Assembly (NCBI RefSeq): GCF_001431415.1
Contig: NZ_LDJI01000003.1
Location: 114,904-178,903, forward strand
Direction: 5' to 3'
Origin: Stenotrophomonas humi
GTDB lineage: Bacteria > Pseudomonadota > Gammaproteobacteria > Xanthomonadales > Xanthomonadaceae
Length of the DNA stretch: 64,000 nt
Shown here: piece after piece, positions 48,431-56,009 of the stretch
Layout: each line of letters starts with the position of its first letter
Numbering within the stretch: position 1 is the first letter of the stretch
Notes under the pieces: generated by a model
What the model was told of the DNA's origin: nothing
Databases searched by the model: none
The model's input: only the letters and a program-made list of their open reading frames with translations
Translations under genes and position numbers: made by a program

Positions 48431-50095
48431 TTACTTGAGTGCCTTGAAGCGCAGGCGCTTCGGCGCAGCGTCGTCGCCCATGCGGCGGCGCTTGTCTTCT
48501 TCGTACTCGCGGTAGTTGCCCTGGAAGAACTCCACGTGCGAATCGCCTTCGAACGCCAGGATGTGGGTCGCGATGCGATCCAGGAACCAGCGGTCATGCG
48601 AAATCACGAAGGTGTTGCCCGGGAACTCCAGCAGCGCGTCTTCCAGCGCACGCAGGGTTTCGATGTCCAGATCGTTGGACGGTTCGTCGAGCAGCAGCAC
48701 GTTGCCACCCTGCAGCAGGGTCTTGGCCATGTGCAGGCGGCCGCGCTCACCACCGGACAGCGAACCGACCAGCTTCTGCTGATCCTGGCCCTTGAAGTTG
48801 AAGCGGCCGATGTAGGCACGCGACTGGATCTCGACACCGTTGATGTTGAGGATGTCCAGGCCGCCCGCGATTTCCTGGAACACGTTGTGGTTGCCTTCCA
48901 GCGCGTCGCGGCTCTGGTCCACGTAGGACAGCTTGACGGTCGGGCCGACGGTGATCTCGCCCGAATCCGGCTTTTCCTGGCCGGTGATCATCTTGAACAG
49001 GGTCGACTTACCGGCACCGTTGGGGCCGATGATGCCGACGATGGCGCCGGCCGGCACCAGGAAGCTCAGTTCGTCGAACAGCAGGCGGTCGCCGAACTTC
49101 TTGGAGACGTTCTTGAACTCCATCACCGAGTTGCCCAGGCGCTCGCCCGGCGGGATGAAGATTTCATTGGTCTCGTTGCGCTTCTGGTAGTCCACCGACT
49201 GCAGCTCTTCCAGGCGTGCAAGACGTGCCTTGCCCTTGGTGCGGCCGCCCTTGGCGTTCTGGCGCGACCATTCCAGTTCCTTCTGGATCGCCTTCTGGCG
49301 CGACTTCTCCTGGTTGTCTTCCTGCTTCAGGCGCTCGTCCTTCTGCATCAGCCAGTCGGTGTAGTTGCCCTTCCACGGAATACCGCGGCCGCGGTCCAGT
49401 TCCAGGATCCACTCGGCGGCGTTGTCCAGGAAGTAGCGGTCATGGGTGACGGCCACCACGGTGCCGGTGTAGCGCGCCAGGAACTGTTCCAGCCATTCCA
49501 CGGACTCGGCGTCCAGGTGGTTGGTCGGTTCGTCGAGCAGCAGCATGTCCGGCTTCTGCAGCAGCAGGCGGCACAGCGCCACGCGGCGCTTTTCACCACC
49601 GGACAGCTTGCCGACCACCGCATCCCACGGCGGCAGGCGCAGCGCATCGGCGGCCACGTCCAGCTGGTTTTCCAGGGTGTGGGCATCGCCGGCGGCGAGG
49701 ATCGCCTCCAGGCGTTCCTGTTCCTTGGCCAGCTTGTCGAAATCGGCGCCTTCCTCGGCATAGGCCAGGTACACCGCGTCCAGCGCGGCCTGTGCCTGCA
49801 GCACTTCGCCCACGCCTTCTTCGACCGCTTCACGCACGGTCTTGGTCGGGTCCAGCTCCGGCTCCTGGGCCAGGTAGCCGACCTTGATGCCGGCCTGCGG
49901 ACGGGCTTCGCCCTCGAAATCGGTGTCCACGCCGGCCATGATCTTCAGGACGGTGGACTTGCCGGCGCCGTTCAGGCCCAGCAGGCCGATCTTGGCGCCC
50001 GGGAAGAACGACAGCGAGATGTCCTTGATGATCTGCCGCTTGGGCGGGACCACCTTGCTGACGCGGTTCATGGTGTAGATGTATTGCGAGGACAT
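48431..50095 (-). CDS. ettA: ABC-F protein EttA, energy-dependent translational throttle
   Basis: Soluble tandem-ABC ATPase that binds the ribosomal E site and gates the first elongation step by ATP/ADP ratio. 554 residues, the EttA length, with the family start MSSQYIYTMNRVSKVVPPKRQIIKDISLSF. Walker A1 GLLGLNGAGKST near residue 38; signature LSGGEKRRVALC; the arm insertion; a linker with PPGERLGNSVMEFKNVSKKF; second Walker A IGPNGAGKSTLFK and LSGGERGRLH. No membrane segments, as expected for ABC-F. Start ATG at 50095. Transcribed alone from a TATAAT box at 50172-50167. Confidence 0.96.
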   Translation of the reverse strand: MSSQYIYTMNRVSKVVPPKRQIIKDISLSFFPGAKIGLLGLNGAGKSTVLKIMAGVDTDFEGEARPQAGIKVGYLAQEPELDPTKTVREAVEEGVGEVLQAQAALDAVYLAYAEEGADFDKLAKEQERLEAILAAGDAHTLENQLDVAADALRLPPWDAVVGKLSGGEKRRVALCRLLLQKPDMLLLDEPTNHLDAESVEWLEQFLARYTGTVVAVTHDRYFLDNAAEWILELDRGRGIPWKGNYTDWLMQKDERLKQEDNQEKSRQKAIQKELEWSRQNAKGGRTKGKARLARLEELQSVDYQKRNETNEIFIPPGERLGNSVMEFKNVSKKFGDRLLFDELSFLVPAGAIVGIIGPNGAGKSTLFKMITGQEKPDSGEITVGPTVKLSYVDQSRDALEGNHNVFQEIAGGLDILNINGVEIQSRAYIGRFNFKGQDQQKLVGSLSGGERGRLHMAKTLLQGGNVLLLDEPSNDLDIETLRALEDALLEFPGNTFVISHDRWFLDRIATHILAFEGDSHVEFFQGNYREYEEDKRRRMGDDAAPKRLRFKALK

Positions 50096-50166
50096 GAAAG
50101 TCTCCGTAGCGCACGCCTGCCCCCGGTCCGGGACTGGACAGGGCCCAAGGCAAAAGGGAATGGGTA

Positions 50167-50172
50167 ATTATA
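50167..50172 (-). promoter_or_regulatory. candidate -10 box for ettA
   Basis: A perfect TATAAT on the minus strand, 72 bases before the ettA start; no clear -35. Confidence 0.4.
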
Positions 50173-50236
50173 GCCGCAAGCCCGACGGAGCCGGCTGGGA
50201 CGGGGCGGCTTGCTGATTTGTGAATGGGAAAGATCC

Positions 50237-50248
50237 GGAAACGTTTCC
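50237..50248. promoter_or_regulatory. GGAAACGTTTCC palindrome, LacI-type operator candidate
   Basis: A perfect 12-bp palindrome with the central CG step typical of LacI/GalR-family operators, 68 bases before the RcnB-like start and about 140 bases before the ettA start. Confidence 0.4.
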
Positions 50249-50315
50249 AGCCGGAATCCGTTCATATCGTGTGAGCATTATGGAAACCGTCCACTCCAAC
50301 CCGCGAAGGCCACCC

Positions 50316-50801
50316 ATGAAGATGAACCGATTCGTTGTCGCCGCGATGACCACCCTGCTGGCCTTTTGTGCAGCCGCTCCGGCCTTCGCTGCTGGCGACC
50401 GGGACAACGACCGTGGCCGTCATGGCTGGGATGATGACCGTGGTCGCGGCCATGACCGCGGTCGGGGCCATGGCCATGACCGCCACAACGACCGTCGCGA
50501 GTGGCGCGACGACCGCCGCCATTACAGCAACGGCTACCGCGAGGGCTACCGCGATGCCCGTTACAACGACCGTCGCTACTACGCCCCGCCGCCGCGCGTG
50601 GTTTATCGCCCGTATGGCTTCGAGCGTGGCCACCGCTATAGCAACTACTACGGCGGCCCGGTCTATGTGGTCAACGACTACAACCGCTACCACGTGCGCC
50701 GCCCGCCGCACGGCCACCGCTGGATCCGTGATGACCGCGGCAACATGCTGATGGTGGCCATCGCCACCGGCATCATCGCCGACATCGTGTTCAATCATTG
50801 A
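50316..50801 (+). CDS. RcnB-like exported small protein
   Basis: 161 residues: signal peptide (MKMNRFVVAAMTTLLAFCAAAPAFA), then a strongly charged Asp/Arg/His/Gly repeat region (RGRGHDRGRGHGHDRHNDRR), Tyr/Arg-rich middle and a C-terminal domain ending HRWIRDDRGNMLMVAIATGIIADIVFN, the RcnB-type signature. E. coli RcnB is periplasmic and involved in nickel/cobalt export, but in xanthomonads the family is broad and its role is open. ATG 50316 is chosen; 50322 is two codons further. The His/Asp-rich stretch could bind metal. Confidence 0.8.
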   Translation: MKMNRFVVAAMTTLLAFCAAAPAFAAGDRDNDRGRHGWDDDRGRGHDRGRGHGHDRHNDRREWRDDRRHYSNGYREGYRDARYNDRRYYAPPPRVVYRPYGFERGHRYSNYYGGPVYVVNDYNRYHVRRPPHGHRWIRDDRGNMLMVAIATGIIADIVFNH

Positions 50802-50828
50802 CGACGGCAACCAGCCTCCTGAACAAAG

Positions 50829-50856
50829 AAAAGGCGCATCGAAAGATGCGCCTTTT
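50829..50856. terminator. bidirectional terminator between RcnB-like gene and tpsA
   Basis: AAAAGGCGCATC-GAAA-GATGCGCCTTTT: perfect 12-bp stem with a stable GAAA tetraloop and A/T runs on both sides, between convergent genes. Confidence 0.95.
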
Positions 50857-50880
50857 CCATTTTCATCTACCAACCGGCAA

Positions 50881-53800
50881 TCATTCCGGTTGACGAGCAA
50901 GGCATTGGATCTGCCCGAGGGAAGTGCAGGCATCACTGGCTGGTGTGATGGCCGCCTCGTTCAAGCGGTACAGCGGTACATCTGACGAACCGGTGAGCGC
51001 GCGGGGGGCCGGCCTGCTCAGAGTGGCCGCCACTTCGCGGGCAATCTGCGGGTGCAGTCCTGCGGATACGCCAACAACATCCAGCGTTCCTTCGCGGTAT
51101 GTGATGTCGTAGTTGCCGAGCCGGGTCCCTTGCGCATCGCTCGCGAAAATAGCGTAGCCACCGGGTTGGGCGTTCAGATCACTGCCATTGCTGAACAGCG
51201 TGACGTCATCAATGCTGTCGCCGTTGACCAGGCCATCCGCGGTGTAGCCGCTGAACGATGAAGTCTGGCCGATGTTCTTGCTGGTGTTGTTGGCGGTGAT
51301 GATCAGTCCTGCCTTGCCAATGGACAGCACGCCGTCGACATAGGTGATGTCGTAATTGGACAGGCCGGTGCCGTCGGCGTTGCTGGCAGTGATGGTGTAG
51401 TTGCCAACATTGGCCGTTGCCGCAGTGCCGGTGGACGCCAGATCGACCGAAGAAACGACGTCGTTGTTGAGCAGGCCATCGGCGCCGTAGCCGCCGAGGC
51501 CACCCGTCTGGCCGTAGGTTTTGCCGCCATTGCCGGCGGTGATGGTCAGCCCGGCCTTGCCAATGGACAGCACGCCGTCGACATAGGTGATGTCGTAATT
51601 GGACAGGCCGGTGCCGTCGGCGTTGCTGGCAGTGATGGTGTAGTTGCCGACGTTGGTGGTTGCCGCGGTGCCGTTGGAAGTCAGGTCAGCCGAGGAAACG
51701 GCATCGTTGTTGAGCAGGCCATCAACGCTGTAGCCGCCCAGACCGCCCGTCTGGCCATAGGTCTTCCCGCCATTGCCGGCGGTGATGGTCAGCCCGGCCT
51801 TGCCGATGGACAGGGTTCCATCGACATAGGTGATGTCGTAATTGGACAGGCCGGTGCCGTCGGCGTTGCTGGCAGTGATGGTGTAGTTGCCGACGTTGGT
51901 GGTTGCCGCGGTGCCGTTGGAAGTCAGGTCAGCCGAGGAAACGGCATCGTTGTTGAGCAGGCCATCAACGCGGTAGCCGCCCAGACCGCCCGTCTGGCCA
52001 TAGGTCTTCCCGCCATTGCCGGCGGTGATGGTCAGCCCGGCCTTGCCGATGGACAAGGTTCCATCGACATAGGTGATGTCGTAGTTGGACAGGCCGGTGC
52101 CGTCGGCGTTGCTGGCGGTGATCGTGTAGTCGCCGACGTTGGCAATGCCTGCCGATCCGTTGCTGTCCAGATCAACGGACGTAAGCGTGTCACCGTTGAC
52201 CAGACCGTTGGCGTTGTAGCCGCCAAGGCCACCGTTCTGGCCGTAAGTCTTGCTGCCGTTGCCGGCAGTGATGATCAGGCTCCTTGGATCAATGGCCAGT
52301 TGGCCCGGGGCAAATGCCAATGCGTAGCCGGATGCGGAGGTGTCCAACGTTCCCTGGTGAATATCGATCTGGTAGGGACTGCCACTGACATTCGCACCCG
52401 CCGCCGCACCGGCCGAGGTGATGGCGGCAGCGCCGGTGAACAGAGCCATCAGGTCGTCGGCCTTGTAGGCGCCCAGGGCCCCGGCCATTACGCCGCGCAC
52501 GCTGAACGCATCGCCCAAGGCGAGGGTGTCGCCATAGGTCTTGCGCAAGGTGTTGGCCACGAAGGTCAGCGTTGGCTGCCAGGCAAACAGGTAGCGGTTT
52601 CCGCCTGCCGTGGCCGGAGCGAATGCCGCTGTATTCCACAACGCGGTATTGCCACTGTCCAAACTGTTGAATTGATGGGGCGCATCCGGCCTGTCGAGGA
52701 AGATGCGCCACTGTTGGCTGCCGCCACTGACATCCAGTGCCGCTGCGCCCACTGCATTGATAAACAGGCCACCGGCAGAGAGATCGATTGCATTGGCCTT
52801 GATCACGCCGGCAAGATGCAGGTCGCCGGTGCTGCTGGCGCGGAAGGTCGTCGCCGTGGCGTGGCCCAGTGTCAGTGCATTGGCATCGTTGATTGCGATA
52901 TCGCCGCCGGAAAGATCAACGGCGCCGACAAAGTCGTTGCCGGTGCTTAGCAGGTTGATCGCACCGCTGCCCGCATCAACGGTGGTGGCACCGCCAGCCT
53001 GCAGGTTGCCGGCCGACTGGACGATGGCGCCGTTGTGGCTGACCAAATCCAAGGTGCCTGTCGCGTTGATGTTGTGCCCCAGCGCAACGCCGTCGCCGCC
53101 ACTCAGGCTCACGTTGCGGCCCGACAGCGCACCGCCGGTGGACAACACCCCAATGCCGCTGGCCAGGGTCAGGTCGGCGCTGCCGGTGTCGATGGCGCCT
53201 GGCTGTAGCTGCAGCCGGCCGGCAGAAGTCAGCGCCAGTGCGGCGTTGACCCCGCGGTGGGCCAGGTTGACGTCAAGGTCCGAGCCCGCCGCGACCACCA
53301 GCGCGTTGCCGGCTAGGTTGACCCGGCCGCCGAAGCTGTTGCCCTGGTGGCCCAGGGTGATATCACCATCCGCGGTGAACGAGCTGGTCCCGCGTACATA
53401 GATCGCACGTGACTGGCTGATGCCGCCGCCGGTGGCGGTGACGTCCAGGGTGAAGGCATCCACGCCCCGGAGCGCCAACGCGCCGGCGTTCTTGATCGTC
53501 ACCGCCGTCCCGACAAGGTCGACCGCCCCCTTGAAGCGGTTGGCGGCGTTGTTGAGGAACACATTGCCGCTGCTGTGGAAGAGCGCGTCGCCATCAACCT
53601 CATAGGCGCCGCCCTGGCCGATGCTGTTGGTGGTGACCAGCTGCAGGGGCCCGGCGACGCGGATGCCCTGGGTGTTCAGGATCTGGGCGTCGATGCTCAG
53701 ACCGGTCAACGCGGTGGCGGCGCCCACGCTGCCCTGCAGGCGCACGATGCCGTTGCTGGCCCGCAGGTCCAACGCATGCGCGCCGTTGACGGTACCGCCG

Positions 53801-55998
53801 AAGGTAATGTTGCCGTTGTTGCTGGTTGCCTTCACGCCGGCACCCAGCAGCACCGCGTCGGTCAGCGAGATGCCGCCGGTGGTGGTGATGTCCGCCCCCA
53901 ACCAGGTAACGCCGTCGGCACTGGTGGTCAGGCTGGTCAAGGCGGTGGTACCGCCTACCGCACCGTAAAACCCGCTGGTGCCACGGCTGTTGACGGTCAG
54001 TGCGTGGGCACCATTGACCGTGCTCATGAAGTTGATGTCGCCCAGCTCGCTGTCCAGGGTGACCGCGCTGCCCAGCGTCACCGGCCCATTCAGATGGATC
54101 AGACCGGCGGTGCGCAGGTTCCCGGACAGATCAATGCCCTTGGCCTGGACCTGCATGCTGTTCACTTTCGTGGTCTGTCCGACGCCGCCAAGGAAACCGA
54201 CCCGGCCATCGGTAAACACCGTCAGTGCCCGCGCACCATCCACTGCGCCACCGAAGGTGATGTTGCCCGCGTTGGTGCTTCGCAACGTGGCGGCAGCATT
54301 CAGGTATACCGCACCGTTGTAGGTCTGGGCGCCGTCGGTGCTGATGTCGCCGTTGATGTCGATGCGGCCGGCGGTCAGCGCCAGACTCGATGCCCCCACG
54401 TTGCCCAACTGCAGCGTGCCGCTGGACGCCAGCTTGACGGCCGCGCCATTCAGCGCGACCCGGTTGCCGAAGCTGTTGCCCAGTTGGGTGAGGGTGATGC
54501 TGCTGTTGGAGTACAGCGCGCTGGTGCCGCCCACCAGCAGGTTGCCTGCGGCCTGATTCAGCGCGCCGTTTGCGTCCAGCGACAGCGTACCGACCAGGTT
54601 GATGTCATCGTGCAGGTCGATGGCACCGCCCGAGGTGACCCCCAGGCTGGTGGCCTGCACCTTGCCCAGCTGCAGCGCGCTGGCCGCATTCACCGTCACG
54701 TTGCCGCCGGTCAGGGTCAGCTCGCCGCCGAAGCGGTTGCCGGCCTGAGTAAGGAGGATGTCATTGCCGGTGCCGGTGCCGATCGTGGTCGCGCCGGTCA
54801 CCGACAGGCTGCCGCTCTGCCCGAGCGCAACCGCATTGTTCACGGTCAGATTCTTGCCGACCGTGCCGCCGATGGCGGCGATCTGGTTGCCGGGGTGATA
54901 GAGCATGGCATCACCGGTAACCGCCAGGTCGAGCCTGCCGGTGGTGAGGCTGCCGCTCTGGGTATAGTCGCCCGCCACGTCCAGCACAGTGCGGTCGGCG
55001 GTCACCGTGCCGGTCTGGATCACCCCGCCGCCCGATTGCGGATCGCCGCCGCGGGCCACCAGCGACAGCTGCCCATCCCGGCTCGAAATCTGCTGGGCGT
55101 TGACGATGCCACCGAGATTGATCACATTCCCGGCCGCGGTCGGCCGGATGCGCCCGTGCAGGTTGATGTTGCCGGCCGTCAATGCGCCGAGGTTGATCAC
55201 CGCCGCCGCAGTGGGGTCGACGATGGCCGCATCGAAGGTCAGCGCGGGGGTAAAGGTGGTGATACCGCTGCCGGCGTCATAGCGCGTCAGGGTGGCACCG
55301 CCGGCGGCCAGCAGATTGATCTGCGCGGCGTTGATGATGCCGTAGTTGCGTACGCCCTCGGCCAGCAGGGTGATCGAGCCATTGGTGGCGGTCAGCGTGC
55401 CGGCATTGACCACCTCGTTGAAGTTGGGCGTGCCACCGAAACTGAAGGTGGTATCGCTGTGGTCATTGTTGAATGGCAGGCCGCTGGCCACCAGCCCACC
55501 GACATTGACCGAGGCGGTAGAGCTGAACGCGATGCCGGCCCCGTTGACCAGGAACACCTGGCCGTTGCCGCTCAGCTGGCCGGCGATGGTGCTGGAGGCA
55601 TTGCCGCCGATCAGATTGATGGTGACCGCACCGGCATTGGGCGCAAAGAAATTGACCCGGGCGTCGGTGCCGACGTTGAAGCTTTGCCAGTTGATCAGGC
55701 CGCGGTTGCTGGTCTGGCTGATGTTGAGCACCCCGCTGGCCGAACCGCTGGCGTCGATGCTGAGGTTGCCCTCGCCGATGGCGCCGCCGCCAGGCAGGGT
55801 GTAGTCCGCAGCCATCGCCAGCGGACTGCCGCCGAGACATAGGCATGACAGCGCCAGCGCCAACACCAGGCGGTGCCTGGCAGGTGCAAGAACCACGGCC
55901 GCAGGCGCATGGCCGGCGCGTGGCGCGCTGCCGATTTCCGAGGTGACCTGGGTCTGGCCCAAAGCGTGATTGAACACAACACGATAGATATGGTTCAT
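50881..55998 (-). CDS. TpsA filamentous-haemagglutinin-like exoprotein (type Vb) with MBG repeats
   Basis: A 1705-residue secreted or surface protein, partner of the adjoining TpsB. Start ATG 55998 at an ESPR-type signal peptide (MNHIYRVVFNHALGQ, core to about residue 62). The TPS secretion domain (about residues 65-290) shows RGLINWQSFNVG and NGQVFLVNGAGIAFSSTASVNVGGLVASG; the usual NPNGI is NGAGI here. A long beta-helical region follows with degenerate repeats GNITFGGAVDGARAL and NINGDISTDGAQ. From about residue 1195 comes a SHMT-unrelated Gly/Thr-rich part, then MBG-type domains (LTITAGNGGKTYGQTGGLGGY). The last 15 residues contain Cys1691 and Cys1699 (CTSLGQIQC), an HMW1-like ending. The adhesin or cytolysin role is not decidable. 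Confidence 0.93.
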   Translation of the reverse strand: MNHIYRVVFNHALGQTQVTSEIGSAPRAGHAPAAVVLAPARHRLVLALALSCLCLGGSPLAMAADYTLPGGGAIGEGNLSIDASGSASGVLNISQTSNRGLINWQSFNVGTDARVNFFAPNAGAVTINLIGGNASSTIAGQLSGNGQVFLVNGAGIAFSSTASVNVGGLVASGLPFNNDHSDTTFSFGGTPNFNEVVNAGTLTATNGSITLLAEGVRNYGIINAAQINLLAAGGATLTRYDAGSGITTFTPALTFDAAIVDPTAAAVINLGALTAGNINLHGRIRPTAAGNVINLGGIVNAQQISSRDGQLSLVARGGDPQSGGGVIQTGTVTADRTVLDVAGDYTQSGSLTTGRLDLAVTGDAMLYHPGNQIAAIGGTVGKNLTVNNAVALGQSGSLSVTGATTIGTGTGNDILLTQAGNRFGGELTLTGGNVTVNAASALQLGKVQATSLGVTSGGAIDLHDDINLVGTLSLDANGALNQAAGNLLVGGTSALYSNSSITLTQLGNSFGNRVALNGAAVKLASSGTLQLGNVGASSLALTAGRIDINGDISTDGAQTYNGAVYLNAAATLRSTNAGNITFGGAVDGARALTVFTDGRVGFLGGVGQTTKVNSMQVQAKGIDLSGNLRTAGLIHLNGPVTLGSAVTLDSELGDINFMSTVNGAHALTVNSRGTSGFYGAVGGTTALTSLTTSADGVTWLGADITTTGGISLTDAVLLGAGVKATSNNGNITFGGTVNGAHALDLRASNGIVRLQGSVGAATALTGLSIDAQILNTQGIRVAGPLQLVTTNSIGQGGAYEVDGDALFHSSGNVFLNNAANRFKGAVDLVGTAVTIKNAGALALRGVDAFTLDVTATGGGISQSRAIYVRGTSSFTADGDITLGHQGNSFGGRVNLAGNALVVAAGSDLDVNLAHRGVNAALALTSAGRLQLQPGAIDTGSADLTLASGIGVLSTGGALSGRNVSLSGGDGVALGHNINATGTLDLVSHNGAIVQSAGNLQAGGATTVDAGSGAINLLSTGNDFVGAVDLSGGDIAINDANALTLGHATATTFRASSTGDLHLAGVIKANAIDLSAGGLFINAVGAAALDVSGGSQQWRIFLDRPDAPHQFNSLDSGNTALWNTAAFAPATAGGNRYLFAWQPTLTFVANTLRKTYGDTLALGDAFSVRGVMAGALGAYKADDLMALFTGAAAITSAGAAAGANVSGSPYQIDIHQGTLDTSASGYALAFAPGQLAIDPRSLIITAGNGSKTYGQNGGLGGYNANGLVNGDTLTSVDLDSNGSAGIANVGDYTITASNADGTGLSNYDITYVDGTLSIGKAGLTITAGNGGKTYGQTGGLGGYRVDGLLNNDAVSSADLTSNGTAATTNVGNYTITASNADGTGLSNYDITYVDGTLSIGKAGLTITAGNGGKTYGQTGGLGGYSVDGLLNNDAVSSADLTSNGTAATTNVGNYTITASNADGTGLSNYDITYVDGVLSIGKAGLTITAGNGGKTYGQTGGLGGYGADGLLNNDVVSSVDLASTGTAATANVGNYTITASNADGTGLSNYDITYVDGVLSIGKAGLIITANNTSKNIGQTSSFSGYTADGLVNGDSIDDVTLFSNGSDLNAQPGGYAIFASDAQGTRLGNYDITYREGTLDVVGVSAGLHPQIAREVAATLSRPAPRALTGSSDVPLYRLNEAAITPASDACTSLGQIQCLARQPE
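51298..52269 (-). repeat. four tandem 243-base MBG-domain repeats in tpsA
   Basis: Units of 81 codons at about 51298-51540, 51541-51783, 51784-52026 and 52027-52269, each with GKAGLTITAGNGGKTYGQ, SNGTAATTNVGNYTITASNA and GTGLSNYDITYVDG. The middle copies are almost identical in DNA; the outer ones are more divergent. A further, divergent unit follows at the C-terminus. Confidence 0.9.
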
Positions 55999-56009
55999 GG
56001 CGGTGGTCC

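Noticed and set aside
53575..55842. 755-codon plus-strand frame inside tpsA
   Set aside because: Antisense to the clear TpsA beta-helix gene; composition fits a shadow.
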